Source: an uncultured Prevotella sp. (GTDB taxonomy: Bacteria > Bacteroidota > Bacteroidia > Bacteroidales > Bacteroidaceae). From it: DNA of 64,000 bases. The stretch lies in the NCBI GenBank assembly GCA_945875635.1, contig CAMCLD010000004.1, positions 58,976 to 122,975 of the forward strand, given 5' to 3'. The notes below the pieces were generated by a model that saw only the letters and a program-made list of their open reading frames with translations, made no database searches and was not told the DNA's origin. The position numbers were made by a program, and so were the translations under genes. Positions 8,630 to 18,560 of this stretch are shown piece after piece (position 1 is the stretch's first letter; each line of letters starts with the position of its first letter).

Positions 8630-10198
8630 TCAGAACTCGCTCGTGAAGTGGAATTTAATATGCTCGAAATCTTGTTGGGCCATACTGAGCACATAACCGC
8701 TGTCTGCAAGGAAGACATCCCTACCCTCACGGTCTTTAGCCATGTATTGGTATTTACGTTTCTTGAAATTTTCCAACTCACTCTCGTTGTCGCTTTCTAT
8801 CCAGCAGGCTTTGTATAAGTGTACAGGTTCCCACCGACATTTGGCATTGTACTCATTTTCAAGTCTGTATTGGATAACCTCAAACTGCAATTGTCCTACT
8901 GTACCTATAATCTTTCTGTTGTTGAACTGATTGACAAACAGCTGGGCAACACCTTCGTCCATAAGCTGCTGTATGCCTTTCTCGAGTTGCTTGGATTTCA
9001 TCGGGTCGTCGTTCTCTATATATTTGAACATTTCCGGAGAGAATGATGGCAATCCCCTGAAATGTATCGGCTCGCCCTCTGTAATGGTGTCGCCTATCTT
9101 AAACACGCCATTGTCCGGCAAACCGACAATGTCTCCAGGCCAAGCCTCTTCAATAGTGCTCTTACGCTGAGCCATGAACTGTGTAGGAGAACTGAAACGC
9201 ATGGTCTTGCCGAGCCTTACATGAAGATAAGGCTGGTTGCGCACGAACTTACCGGAACATACCTTGCAGAATGCTATGCAAGAGCGGTGGTTAGGGTCGA
9301 TGTTTGCAGTTATCTTGAATATGAATCCGGAGAATTTACTTTCAGAAGGGCTTACCTCCCTTTCTTCTGCTTTTGTAGGACGGGGAGACGGTGCAATCTC
9401 AACAAAACAGTCAAGCAACTCCTGCACTCCGAAATTGTTCAATGCAGAACCGAAGAACACAGGGGCTACTTCGGCATTCCTATAAGTCTCAACATTAAAA
9501 ACAGGATATACACCGCTTACCAGTTCAAGGTCATCCCTTAGTTGTGCTGCATCGTCAGCACCAACCTTGTCGTCAAGGTCGGTTGATGATATGTCAACCT
9601 CTACTTTCTCCGTCACCCTTTGCTTATTAGGAGTAAACAGGTTGAGTTGCTGCTCGTAAATGTTATAGACACCCTTGAATCTTGCACCCTGATTGATTGG
9701 CCATGACAAAGGGCGCACCTTTATATTCAGTTCCTGCTCAAGTTCGTCAAGAAGGTCGAATGGGTCCCTCCCCTCTCTGTCCATCTTATTGACAAAGATA
9801 ATGACAGGAGTGTTCCTCATCCTACACACCTCCATCAGCTTGCGAGTCTGCGTCTCTACACCCTTGGCAGAGTCAACGACTATGATGGCGGAGTCAACGG
9901 CTGTGAGAGTGCGATAAGTATCTTCTGCGAAATCCTGGTGTCCTGGTGTGTCGAGAATGTTGACCTTATAGTCATTGTAATCAAACTCCATCACCGATGT
10001 TGAGACAGAGATTCCACGTTGCTTCTCTATATCCATCCAGTCGGACGTTGCAGTCTTTCGTATCTTGTTGCTTTTGACGGCTCCTGCCACCTGAATCTGT
10101 CCACCAAAGAGCAGGAACTTCTCTGTAAGGGTTGTCTTTCCTGCATCAGGATGGGATATGATGGCAAATGTTCTTCTTCTTTCTATTTCCTTGTTCAT
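8630..10198 (-). CDS. prfC: peptide chain release factor 3 (RF3)
   Basis: A translational GTPase of 522 residues, close to the usual RF3 length of about 525-530. The ATG at 10198 gives [20 protein letters not shown], matching the family start. A TTG at 10231, touching the rfbD stop, would add 11 residues and is less likely. The G motifs are clear: P-loop SHPDAGKT near residues 15-22, DTPGHQD (G3) and NKMD (G4), then the RF3-specific domains 2 and 3. RF3 recycles RF1/RF2 from the ribosome after termination. It is the last gene of the minus-strand LysE / DUF4924 / rfbD / prfC string and follows rfbD by 33 nt. Confidence 0.96.
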   Translation of the reverse strand: MNKEIERRRTFAIISHPDAGKTTLTEKFLLFGGQIQVAGAVKSNKIRKTATSDWMDIEKQRGISVSTSVMEFDYNDYKVNILDTPGHQDFAEDTYRTLTAVDSAIIVVDSAKGVETQTRKLMEVCRMRNTPVIIFVNKMDREGRDPFDLLDELEQELNIKVRPLSWPINQGARFKGVYNIYEQQLNLFTPNKQRVTEKVEVDISSTDLDDKVGADDAAQLRDDLELVSGVYPVFNVETYRNAEVAPVFFGSALNNFGVQELLDCFVEIAPSPRPTKAEEREVSPSESKFSGFIFKITANIDPNHRSCIAFCKVCSGKFVRNQPYLHVRLGKTMRFSSPTQFMAQRKSTIEEAWPGDIVGLPDNGVFKIGDTITEGEPIHFRGLPSFSPEMFKYIENDDPMKSKQLEKGIQQLMDEGVAQLFVNQFNNRKIIGTVGQLQFEVIQYRLENEYNAKCRWEPVHLYKACWIESDNESELENFKKRKYQYMAKDREGRDVFLADSGYVLSMAQQDFEHIKFHFTSEF

Positions 10199-10231
10199 TA
10201 TTCTGACAGCGTTTATATTATTATCCGCCAA

Positions 10232-11092
10232 TTATTTCACATCATTAAGTTTGGCAATGCAGCATCTGAGTGATTCCTCCCAATGGGGAATCGTGATGCC
10301 AAAAGTATTCTTTATCTTAGTCTTGTCGAGGACACTGTAAGCAGGTCTTTTGGCAGGCGTTGGATATTGCTCGGTATGCAAAGGCTTGACATTGCAGTTG
10401 GTTATTCCAGCAATGCGGTGTATGGCCTTTGTAAAGTCATACCAGCTTGCAACTCCTTCGTTGGAAAAATGATAAACTCCGTTTACTATACCTTTGTCTA
10501 TGGCTGTCATTATAGCCACGGCAAGGTCATGGGCATAGGTTGGTGTTCCAATCTGGTCGAATATGACTCCCAGTTCATCCTTTTCCTTACCGAGTCTGAG
10601 CATAGTCTTCACGAAATTGTTGCCATATATAGAGTAAAGCCAGGCTGTACGTATTATCATCCACTTGCTACATAGCTTCATAAGTGCTATTTCACCTGCA
10701 AGTTTCGTACTGCCATAAACGCTGTCAGGACATGGAGTATCATCCTCCTTGTATGGCAAATGTGCTGTACCATCAAAGACATAGTCTGTACTTATCTGTA
10801 TAATCCATCCTTTCCTTTTCTCGATAGCCATGGCAAGGTATGCCGGTGCTTCAGCATTAAGAGCAGTGCACAGTTGCTTGTTTGTCTCTGCCTTGTCCAC
10901 TGCGGTATATGCAGCACAGTTTACTATTCCGTCAATATTGTTTGTACTTACGAAAGTATCAATGGCATCACTGTTCGTGATGTCGAGTTCTGCAACATCT
11001 GTATTGAACCATGTATGCTGAGGATATAATGCCTCCAGCAATTTCATCTCGTTGCCGAGCTGGCCGTTGCAGCCTGTTATCAGTATGTTCAT
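10232..11092 (-). CDS. rfbD: dTDP-4-dehydrorhamnose reductase
   Basis: A 286-residue short-chain dehydrogenase. The N-terminal Rossmann motif GCNGQLGNE (residues 7-15) binds NAD(P)H, and the catalytic Tyr-Lys pair appears in the YGSTK segment. The ISTDYVFDG and TAWLYS blocks are characteristic of RfbD/RmlD, which makes dTDP-L-rhamnose for surface polysaccharide. The other rml genes are not in this window. The stop lies just upstream of prfC, and 75 nt separate it from the DUF4924 gene. Length and motifs are complete. Confidence 0.95.
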   Translation of the reverse strand: MNILITGCNGQLGNEMKLLEALYPQHTWFNTDVAELDITNSDAIDTFVSTNNIDGIVNCAAYTAVDKAETNKQLCTALNAEAPAYLAMAIEKRKGWIIQISTDYVFDGTAHLPYKEDDTPCPDSVYGSTKLAGEIALMKLCSKWMIIRTAWLYSIYGNNFVKTMLRLGKEKDELGVIFDQIGTPTYAHDLAVAIMTAIDKGIVNGVYHFSNEGVASWYDFTKAIHRIAGITNCNVKPLHTEQYPTPAKRPAYSVLDKTKIKNTFGITIPHWEESLRCCIAKLNDVK

Positions 11093-11167
11093 AATGTTAT
11101 ATTAGTATTTTATATGCTTTGGATGTTATGGTGAATAAAAAAAGTCGGAAAATGGAATGATGTGACA

Positions 11168-11710
11168 TCACAGTTCCAGTCCCTCATTTTTGTCCTTTAT
11201 ATAATAGTCGGAAAGCATACCGACGAGTGTCGTTATTTCCTTTATGGCATTTGAAGTCTCTGGAGAAACATCCTTTTTCTGGAGTCGCAACATCATGGTG
11301 CCATAAAGAGCGTTGAAGCATGTCTCTATTTCATTCTCGTCTTTTTTTGCACCTTTGTTTCTCAGTTCCACAACAAAGGGTAGCACCCTGAAATATTCAG
11401 CATTATAGAAAGGGAATTTCGTTGAGGCGAGCAATGCGGCATGTAGTTCACACAGGTCCTGCATAAGGATGTTATTTATCTGCAAGTGACCATTTTCCCT
11501 CACTCCTTCAGAATTCATCATTCTTATAAGATTGGCAAACCAGTCAGTCTCATCCTCCATTTGCTCATCATCGTAGTCGAATCTGGAGATATATTCTTTC
11601 TTTATTCTTGAAAGCGAGCATCCATATGCCCTTATGAGATCTTCTGTCTGCCACATATACAGAAGATATTCGGCTATTGATGTCTTCCTAAGTTTTTCAG
11701 CTATAAACAT
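11168..11710 (-). CDS. DUF4924 family protein
   Basis: A 180-residue soluble, helix-rich acidic protein with no signal peptide or catalytic motif. It begins MFIAEKLRKTSIAEYLLYMW and ends in a charged tail. It fits the Bacteroidales-restricted DUF4924 family, for which no function is established. It follows the LysE-type transporter gene with a 23-nt gap on the same strand, and the two are likely co-transcribed with rfbD and prfC. The family call is made from memory of the N-terminal pattern, so it is probable rather than certain. Confidence 0.75.
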   Translation of the reverse strand: MFIAEKLRKTSIAEYLLYMWQTEDLIRAYGCSLSRIKKEYISRFDYDDEQMEDETDWFANLIRMMNSEGVRENGHLQINNILMQDLCELHAALLASTKFPFYNAEYFRVLPFVVELRNKGAKKDENEIETCFNALYGTMMLRLQKKDVSPETSNAIKEITTLVGMLSDYYIKDKNEGLEL

Positions 11711-11733
11711 ATTGCAATAATAATGGTCTTTAA

Positions 11734-12411
11734 TCAGAAATTCGGAAGATGATAGAGATTAAACACAAGTCCCAATAAGGCTATCACTGAGAATATTATA
11801 ACCAAGGAGCCTATCACCTTGTTAATAACAAGTATTCCGTTTGCATCAAAAATGTTCCTGAGCTTATCAATGACCCATGTCAGTCCGAACCACCAAAGCA
11901 GTGCGCCCAGCACTATGCTCAGATATCCAACCGTCATCTCAAATGGATGGCTTGGAATAACGAAAGCGAACTGTGCGAATGTTGCCATGAACAGGAAAAT
12001 GATAAGGGGGTTGCTCAATGTGACAAAAAAAGCCGTAATGCCGTTGTGGCTCAGCGACCCTTTCTTGTTAGAGCTTCGATGTGCATTCTTCATCGGATTG
12101 GACTTGAAGCAATAGATTCCGAAAACAAGCAGCATAATGGAACCGGATATCTGCAATAGATACTTGTTGTGCTCATTACCGATGAAATCCATCACAAAAC
12201 TCATGCCCAGACCAGTTATGAGGGCATATATGATATCGCTTGCAGCAGCTCCTACTCCTGTGACGAAACCATACCAACGTCCCTTGTTCAATGTACGCTG
12301 GATACATAGTATTCCGACAGGACCCATTGGCGCAGAAGCCAATATTCCTATGGCTATTCCCTTGAAAATGCAATCAAGGATATCTATCTGAAAAGGAAAA
12401 GGCAAATTCAT
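11734..12411 (-). CDS. LysE/RhtB family amino-acid exporter
   Basis: A 225-residue inner-membrane protein with six hydrophobic segments. The N-terminal GILASAPMGPVGILCIQRTL block carries the LysE-family P-x-G-P signature, followed by a helix pair and a C-terminal region ending in LVFNLYHLPNF. LysE/RhtB proteins export amino acids or related small molecules by proton exchange. The start at 12411 (MNLPFPFQ) is preferred; a TTG at 12423 would add four residues. It is the first gene of the minus-strand string, diverging from the glucokinase gene. The transported substrate is unknown. Confidence 0.85.
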   Translation of the reverse strand: MNLPFPFQIDILDCIFKGIAIGILASAPMGPVGILCIQRTLNKGRWYGFVTGVGAAASDIIYALITGLGMSFVMDFIGNEHNKYLLQISGSIMLLVFGIYCFKSNPMKNAHRSSNKKGSLSHNGITAFFVTLSNPLIIFLFMATFAQFAFVIPSHPFEMTVGYLSIVLGALLWWFGLTWVIDKLRNIFDANGILVINKVIGSLVIIFSVIALLGLVFNLYHLPNF

Positions 12412-12467
12412 AATTGACTGCAAAATTGCAAAAAATATACGAAATAAGCAAATTTACCATTCAAAAC

Positions 12468-12498
12468 TTTGTACTGACTATTAATTTTTATACCTTTG
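12468..12498 (+). promoter_or_regulatory. promoter of the ROK glucokinase gene
   Basis: TTTG (12468-12471), 19 nt, then TACCTTTG (12491-12498): a full match to the Bacteroidetes -33/-7 promoter. The expected start of transcription is near 12505, leaving a leader of about 50 nt. Confidence 0.8.
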
Positions 12499-12554
12499 CA
12501 ATTAGTAAACTTATTCTAATACGATAATTTCTAACTTAAATTAAGACAAATACT

Positions 12555-13529
12555 ATGGTAGTAAATCAGCAGAAACCCTATGTAATAGGCTTAGATCTTG
12601 GCGGAACAAACTCTGTATTTGGAATTGTTGACCAAAGAGGTGAAATTAAAGTGACGACAGCCATCAAGACACAAGGACACAAGACAGTTGAGGATTATGT
12701 AAAAGCGTCTGTAGAAGCTCTTCAGCCAATCATCGACCACGTCGGTGGCATTGAATACATCAAGGCTATGGGAATTGGTGCTCCTAATGCGAACTTCTAC
12801 AAGGGCACCATTGAATATGCGCCCAACCTCGCATGGGCACACGATTGTATAGTTCCACTCGCTGAGATGTTCTCAAAAGAACTTGGCATACCAGTTGCAC
12901 TTACTAACGATGCAAACGCAGCAGCCATAGGAGAAATGACATACGGCGTAGCAAGGGGTATGAAAAATTTCATCATGCTGACTCTTGGAACCGGTGTCGG
13001 CTCTGGCGTTGTAGTTAATGGACAATTGGTATATGGATGCGACGGTTTTGCCGGAGAGTTGGGACATGTGATAATGAGACGCGAGAATGGCAGAAGCTGC
13101 GGATGTGGAAGAAGAGGATGCCTTGAGGCTTACTGCTCAGCTACTGGCGTAGCTCGCACAGCACGCGAGATGCTTGAGACAACAGACCGTCCGTCACTTC
13201 TTCGCGAACTGAAGCCTGAGGACATCACATCTCTCGAAGTATCCATTGCAGCAGGAAAAGGTGACGAACTTGCCAAGGAAGTTTACGAGTTCACTGGCAA
13301 CATGCTTGGTGAGGCTTGCGCTGACTTCACAGCCTTCTCATCACCAGAGGCTTTCGTATTCTTCGGAGGAATGGCAAAGGCTGGAGACCTGATAATGGAA
13401 CCAATTAAAAGAAGTTACGACAAGAATGTACTGCCTATTTTCAAAGGCAAAGCTCAGTTCCTTATCAGTTCCCTTGATGGTGCCAGCGCAGCAGTACTTG
13501 GAGCTTCCGCAATAGGATGGGATATTTAA
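12555..13529 (+). CDS. ROK family glucokinase
   Basis: A 324-residue sugar kinase of the ROK family. DLGGTN near residue 14 is the ATP phosphate loop. The catalytic aspartate is in the LTNDANAAA segment, and the ROK zinc/sugar signature appears as GELGHVIMRR followed by CGCGRRGCLE. ROK enzymes with this pattern phosphorylate glucose at position 6. The gene lies just before malQ in the same direction, separated by a terminator, so the pair would take maltodextrin-derived glucose into glycolysis. It has its own strong promoter. Substrate specificity within ROK (glucose versus another hexose) is inferred. Confidence 0.9.
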   Translation: MVVNQQKPYVIGLDLGGTNSVFGIVDQRGEIKVTTAIKTQGHKTVEDYVKASVEALQPIIDHVGGIEYIKAMGIGAPNANFYKGTIEYAPNLAWAHDCIVPLAEMFSKELGIPVALTNDANAAAIGEMTYGVARGMKNFIMLTLGTGVGSGVVVNGQLVYGCDGFAGELGHVIMRRENGRSCGCGRRGCLEAYCSATGVARTAREMLETTDRPSLLRELKPEDITSLEVSIAAGKGDELAKEVYEFTGNMLGEACADFTAFSSPEAFVFFGGMAKAGDLIMEPIKRSYDKNVLPIFKGKAQFLISSLDGASAAVLGASAIGWDI

Positions 13530-13561
13530 CAATGGTGTCAGAATTAATTATTTAGTTGCAT

Positions 13562-13613
13562 AAAAAGGGAACCGTGGATGTCTTTCAAAGACACGCATGG
13601 TTCCCTCTTTTTT
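13562..13613 (+). terminator. rho-independent terminator
   Basis: AGGGAACC (13566-13573) pairs with GGTTCCCT (13599-13606), extended by an A-run before and a T-run after. It separates the glucokinase and malQ transcripts. Confidence 0.85.
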
Positions 13614-13672
13614 CAAAAGTAGCGGCGCAGCGAAACCGTCATTCTACATTCAATTAACTTAATTACGCATAC

Positions 13673-16393
13673 ATGAAATTCTGCTTCTTCATAAACTACA
13701 GGACCAACTGGGGCGAGAGTGTACACGCCATCATCACAAGCACAAATGACAATGGAAGGCAAAGAACGCACAACGTTCCGCTTCTTTCAGAGGATGGTGA
13801 CTCTTGGCATACTGAGACTGTTCTCATGGAAATGCGAAAGGGACAGATTAGAGATATCAGCTACCATTACCAAATAGAGGATTCAAACGGCAACATTGTT
13901 AGGAAGGAATGGAATAGCATAAAAAGAGTCGTTCATTGCGAAGCCGACAAGAACTACCTGCTCTACGACTTCTGGAGAGACACGCCCCTGTTATGGCATC
14001 TTTATACCGACGTAGTAAGAGGAAAATGCAGTAGTGGAAGAATAGAAAAGAACAAGAACAGATTACCTATATACAGAAAAACCGTTATCTTCAAGGTGTC
14101 TGCTCCTCAACTTGCCGATGACGAGATACTCGCAATTTGCGGCAACCATCCTTCCATAGGCGACTGGAGTCCGTCAAGATATATCAAAATGACATATTGC
14201 GGCAACCACGAGTGGAATCTTGCTCTCAACACTGAGAATATCAACCATGCGCTTGAATACAAATATGTTGTAGTGGACAGAAACACTAATAGGTTGAGAA
14301 AATGGGAAGAAGGAGACAACAGAGTCACACATTTTGAGACACTGCATGACGGACAAGTGGCTATCGAGGATGGTGGCTCCATACATGTCATGGAAAAAAC
14401 ATGGAAGGCAAGTGGTGTGTCTGTTCCGCTATTCTCTCTCCGGACTAAAGACTCCTTTGGAATAGGTGACATGGGCGACCTTATCAAAACCATCGACTGG
14501 TGCTCGATGTGTGGAATAAGAGTGATACAGCTGCTTCCAATAAACGATACGGGAAACTCTGCCGGATGGAATGAGACAAATCCATACAACTCCATATCGG
14601 CTTTTGCCATAAACCCGATATACTTCGATGCTTCTGAACTTATTCCAGAAAACAGCATGGAGAGAACGGAATTCAACAGAAGACGAATGGAACTGGAAGC
14701 ATACAGACACTGCGACTATAAGGCTGTTGGGAATGTCAAACAGATATATATTGACTATCTCTTCAACAAAAACGGCAAAAGGGAGATGTCAACAGATGAT
14801 TACAAGGAATTCTCAAACAACAACGCTTTCTGGCTCAATGCTTACGCCATTTTTAAGGCTATGAGCAAAAGACATGGAACATCCGACTTCAGGAAATGGG
14901 AAGTTGCAGCAAACTATGAGATGGGGAAACTGGAAAAGTTACTTGATGACGATTCAGAAATGCGCAAAGAGACTGAAAAAGTCAAGTATATTCAGTATAG
15001 ACTCAACAGGCAACTTGCAAAAGCATCTTCATACGCAAGAAAGAAAGGGATTAGCCTTATGTGTGACATGCAGACAGGTTTCCGACTGGACAGCGTGGAA
15101 GTATGGCAACATCCTGACATATTCGACATGACAATGAGAATGGGCATACCTCCTTACGATGGAGACAGGAATGGACAAAACTGGAGGTTTCCTATATATA
15201 TAAGGTGTAGTGAATGGGAGGAATGGATGAGAAACCGCATTAAGTATCTGGAACGATACTTCGACGTGATGCGTATTGACCATATTGCCGCATTGTTCGC
15301 ACTATGGGCAATACCGCAGAACAACTTTACTCCCGTGCTCGGACATTTCATTCCTTCATTGCCTTTGAGTGCCGAAGAGATAACCGGTTACGGACTGACA
15401 TTCCGCAAGGAACTGATGACAAAACCATTCGTGAATGATGAGGAAATAGAAAGGGGGTTCGGAATACATGCTGATTATGTAAAGGAAGTATTCCTAAACA
15501 AACTGCCATATAACATGTACGGTCTCAAAACAGAATATGACTGTCAGGAGAAAATAGAAAACATGTTCCGTGACAAGCAAGACGAGAACAGCATTTGGAT
15601 AAGAGATGGACTAAAGAGAATATGTACGAATGTGCTGTTCATAGAGGATGAGAAATACCGCAACATGTACCATCCACGTGTTTACGGTTACAACCAGCCA
15701 TTATTCGCCGTGTTGAGTTCCAACGACAGGGATGCTTACATGAGAATATACAACAACTATTATGGAGACAGGCATCAATATCTATGGAAAAATAACGGAG
15801 AACATACACTACTGAATATTTTGGAGGATTCGAAGATGCTCGTGTGCGCTGAGGACATGAGGTATAGACCTCACGGTATGGATGAGGTAATAGAAAAGTT
15901 AAGAATATTATCTACAGAGGTGCAGACGTTGCCAAAAAATGACTACTATGAATTTGGACATACAGAAGCATACCCTTACCGAAGTATAGCAACGACAGGA
16001 ACACACGACATGCCTTCTTTGCGTGTATGGTGGGAGGAAGACAAAGCGAGAGTGCAAAGATACTACGCTACTAGACTCCATAAGGAAGGAATTGCCCCCA
16101 AGTCGCTTCCACCTCGTTTGGCGGAGGAAATAATTGCACGCCACATGTACAGTCCGTCTATGCTCTGCATGATATGTATGCAGGATTGGCTGGCTATGGA
16201 TAGCATACTCAGAGAAGATAACGTTCAGTGTGAACGTATCAACAATCCTAATGACTGTTTCAACAAATGGGATTACAGGATGGGTACGACAATAGATGCC
16301 CTGTTGTCGTCTGGCACTTTCAATGGAAAAATAAAAGAAATGGTGGCAAGGAGCAAAAGACTCTTCAAAAATTTGACGGTTGATTCCAAATAG
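13673..16393 (+). CDS. malQ: 4-alpha-glucanotransferase (amylomaltase) with N-terminal CBM20 modules
   Basis: A 906-residue GH77 enzyme, longer than classical MalQ (about 500-700) because two starch-binding CBM20-like modules precede the catalytic part (about 1-110 and 125-240; the second has the GNHPSIGDWSP pattern). Catalytic landmarks are present: Asp536 in MRIDH (nucleophile), Glu727 in CAEDMRYRP (acid/base) and Asp779 in TGTHDMPS. It disproportionates maltodextrins, releasing glucose and longer glucans. No signal peptide, so it is cytoplasmic. This domain order is typical of Bacteroidetes MalQ. The neighbouring glucokinase would consume its glucose product. Confidence 0.95.
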   Translation: MKFCFFINYRTNWGESVHAIITSTNDNGRQRTHNVPLLSEDGDSWHTETVLMEMRKGQIRDISYHYQIEDSNGNIVRKEWNSIKRVVHCEADKNYLLYDFWRDTPLLWHLYTDVVRGKCSSGRIEKNKNRLPIYRKTVIFKVSAPQLADDEILAICGNHPSIGDWSPSRYIKMTYCGNHEWNLALNTENINHALEYKYVVVDRNTNRLRKWEEGDNRVTHFETLHDGQVAIEDGGSIHVMEKTWKASGVSVPLFSLRTKDSFGIGDMGDLIKTIDWCSMCGIRVIQLLPINDTGNSAGWNETNPYNSISAFAINPIYFDASELIPENSMERTEFNRRRMELEAYRHCDYKAVGNVKQIYIDYLFNKNGKREMSTDDYKEFSNNNAFWLNAYAIFKAMSKRHGTSDFRKWEVAANYEMGKLEKLLDDDSEMRKETEKVKYIQYRLNRQLAKASSYARKKGISLMCDMQTGFRLDSVEVWQHPDIFDMTMRMGIPPYDGDRNGQNWRFPIYIRCSEWEEWMRNRIKYLERYFDVMRIDHIAALFALWAIPQNNFTPVLGHFIPSLPLSAEEITGYGLTFRKELMTKPFVNDEEIERGFGIHADYVKEVFLNKLPYNMYGLKTEYDCQEKIENMFRDKQDENSIWIRDGLKRICTNVLFIEDEKYRNMYHPRVYGYNQPLFAVLSSNDRDAYMRIYNNYYGDRHQYLWKNNGEHTLLNILEDSKMLVCAEDMRYRPHGMDEVIEKLRILSTEVQTLPKNDYYEFGHTEAYPYRSIATTGTHDMPSLRVWWEEDKARVQRYYATRLHKEGIAPKSLPPRLAEEIIARHMYSPSMLCMICMQDWLAMDSILREDNVQCERINNPNDCFNKWDYRMGTTIDALLSSGTFNGKIKEMVARSKRLFKNLTVDSK

Positions 16394-16775
16394 ATAGACA
16401 GTGGATTTATCCGACATGCTTTCGATTGACAAGTTGACAAAACAACAAGTGATATGTTCTTGTGAATAATCTCGTATTACATGAGATGTAAATTATTGAA
16501 CTAATGGCTATAAAAAAAGAAATGCCCCTCGTTTCGCAACGCAGAGCATTCAATCTCAATAGGTATTAGCTTCCTTTAAGGTAAAAAGATTGTATTCAGG
16601 ATAACGTTTGCAAAGATAAACATTTTTTTTATTATCTCCAAACATTTTTGACAAATAATTTAATTAAAATCAACATTTTCCCTTTTGAGGCATATAAAAA
16701 GTATTTATAATCATTAAATATGGGTTATAAACAGATTTTTTCATATCCCAGTCATGTATTCTCACGAAATTTGGT
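16394..16775. other. non-coding intergenic stretch
   Basis: This stretch after malQ contains a degraded GACAAGTTGACAA repeat piece near 16427 and otherwise A+T-rich sequence. CAATCT at 16551 and AGATTG near 16590 could pair weakly. No gene or confident RNA was seen. Confidence 0.5.
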
Positions 16776-16783
16776 TAAATTTG
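16776..16783 (+). promoter_or_regulatory. -7 box upstream of glnS
   Basis: TAAATTTG fits TAnnTTTG 43 nt before the glnS start. No good -33 TTTG was found at the usual distance, so the support is partial. Confidence 0.45.
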
Positions 16784-16826
16784 CACTCAAATAGAAATTA
16801 AATATAAACTATTATATTCAGACAAC

Positions 16827-18539
16827 ATGGCAGATACTAAAGAAATCATCACAGGCGAAGAAAAGAAAAGTCTAAGTTTCGTAGAGCAGTTCGTAGAAGA
16901 AGACCTTGCGGAAGGAAAGAATGGAGGTAGGATCCAGACTCGTTTTCCACCAGAACCAAACGGCTATCTCCACATCGGACATGCCAAGGCTATCTGCATG
17001 GACTTTGGAGTTGCAGAGAAATACAACGGAGTATGCAATCTGAGATTTGACGATACCAATCCTACCAAAGAGAACACAGAATATGTCGAGAACATACTGA
17101 ACGACATCAAGTGGCTTGGATTCAAATGGGGAAACATATACTATGCATCAGACTATTTCGACAAGCTGTGGGATTTTGCCAAGTGGCTCATAATAAAAGG
17201 CAGGGCATATATTGACGAGCAGACAAGCGAACAGATTGCAGCACAGAAAGGCACGCCTACAACCCCTGGAACTCCGTCACCATACAGGGAAAGACCTGTT
17301 GAGGAAAACATGAGACTCTTTGAGAAAATGAACACTCCCGAAGCAGAAGAAGGGTCCATGGTGCTTCGCGCAAAACTGGACATGGCGAATCCCAACATGC
17401 ATTTCAGAGACCCAATTATATATCGAATAATACATACCTCACATCATCGCACTGGAACGAAATGGCATGCTTACCCAATGTATGACTTCGCACACGGACA
17501 GAGTGACTACTTTGAAGGTGTGACACACTCTATATGCACGCTGGAATTCGTGCCCCACCGCCCACTGTATGACCTTTTTGTCGATTATCTATGTGAAAAG
17601 GATGGTCAGAACAGCTACAGACCACGACAGATAGAGTTCAACAGGCTCAACCTTACATACACCATGATGAGCAAAAGGAAACTGCTTGCCCTCGTGGAGG
17701 AAGGAAAAGTAAATGGATGGGATGACCCAAGAATGCCGACAATAAGCGGTATGAGACGAAGAGGGTATTCTCCGGAAAGTATCAGAAACTTTATAGATTC
17801 AATAGGATATACCAAGTTTGACGCTCTCAACGACATGGCACTGCTTGAGGCTGCCGTCCGAACCGACCTGAACAAACGTGCCACAAGAGTGAGCGCAGTT
17901 ATTAATCCGGTGAAGCTTGTCATTACAAACTACCCAGAGGGTGAAACAGAAGAAATGGAGGCAGTAAACAATCCGGAGAACGAGACAGATGGTACTCACA
18001 CTATCACTTTCTCAAGAAACTTGTGGATAGAGCGTGATGACTTCATGGAAGACGCTCCGAAGAAATTCTTCCGTCTATCAGTAGGCAAAGAAGTCAGGCT
18101 AAAGAATGCATACATTATAAAATGTACCGGATGTGTCAAGGACACAGAAGGAAACATAACGGAAATACACGCAGAATACGATCCTATAAGCAAAAGCGGA
18201 ATGGAGGGCGCAAACAGGAAAGTCAAAGGCACTCTACACTGGGTAAGTGCCGACAGTTGCCTGAAGGCAGAAGTTCGGGTATATGACCGACTGTTCACCG
18301 TAGAAAATCCGTCTGCAGACGAGAGAGACTTCCATGAACTGCTCAATCCTGACAGTCTTAAGACCCTTGATACATGTTACGTTGAGAACTATGTAGGTGA
18401 GAAACGACCAGGCGATTACCTGCAATTCCAAAGGATAGGCTATTTCATGCTTGACCCTGACACAGACAAGAAGGGACACCTCGTATTCAACAAGACTGTT
18501 GGTCTCAAGGATGCCTGGGCAAAAAAGAGCGTGAAGTGA
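16827..18539 (+). CDS. glnS: glutaminyl-tRNA synthetase
   Basis: A 570-residue class I aminoacyl-tRNA synthetase that charges tRNA-Gln. The HIGH motif is at residues 49-52 (YLHIGHAKA) and the KMSKS equivalent at 281-285 reads MSKRK. RFPPEPNGYLHIGH and the DDTNP segment distinguish GlnS from the non-discriminating GluRS, and the C-terminal beta-barrel anticodon domain is complete. Its presence means this organism does not depend only on the GatCAB amidation route for Gln-tRNA. The TPR gene follows 21 nt later and may be co-transcribed. Confidence 0.97.
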   Translation: MADTKEIITGEEKKSLSFVEQFVEEDLAEGKNGGRIQTRFPPEPNGYLHIGHAKAICMDFGVAEKYNGVCNLRFDDTNPTKENTEYVENILNDIKWLGFKWGNIYYASDYFDKLWDFAKWLIIKGRAYIDEQTSEQIAAQKGTPTTPGTPSPYRERPVEENMRLFEKMNTPEAEEGSMVLRAKLDMANPNMHFRDPIIYRIIHTSHHRTGTKWHAYPMYDFAHGQSDYFEGVTHSICTLEFVPHRPLYDLFVDYLCEKDGQNSYRPRQIEFNRLNLTYTMMSKRKLLALVEEGKVNGWDDPRMPTISGMRRRGYSPESIRNFIDSIGYTKFDALNDMALLEAAVRTDLNKRATRVSAVINPVKLVITNYPEGETEEMEAVNNPENETDGTHTITFSRNLWIERDDFMEDAPKKFFRLSVGKEVRLKNAYIIKCTGCVKDTEGNITEIHAEYDPISKSGMEGANRKVKGTLHWVSADSCLKAEVRVYDRLFTVENPSADERDFHELLNPDSLKTLDTCYVENYVGEKRPGDYLQFQRIGYFMLDPDTDKKGHLVFNKTVGLKDAWAKKSVK

Positions 18540-18560
18540 CATACTACCGACGATTCATAT

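Noticed and set aside
10199..10231. TTG start for prfC directly after the rfbD stop
   Set aside because: The ATG at 10198 gives the usual RF3 N-terminus; the 11 extra residues have no family counterpart.
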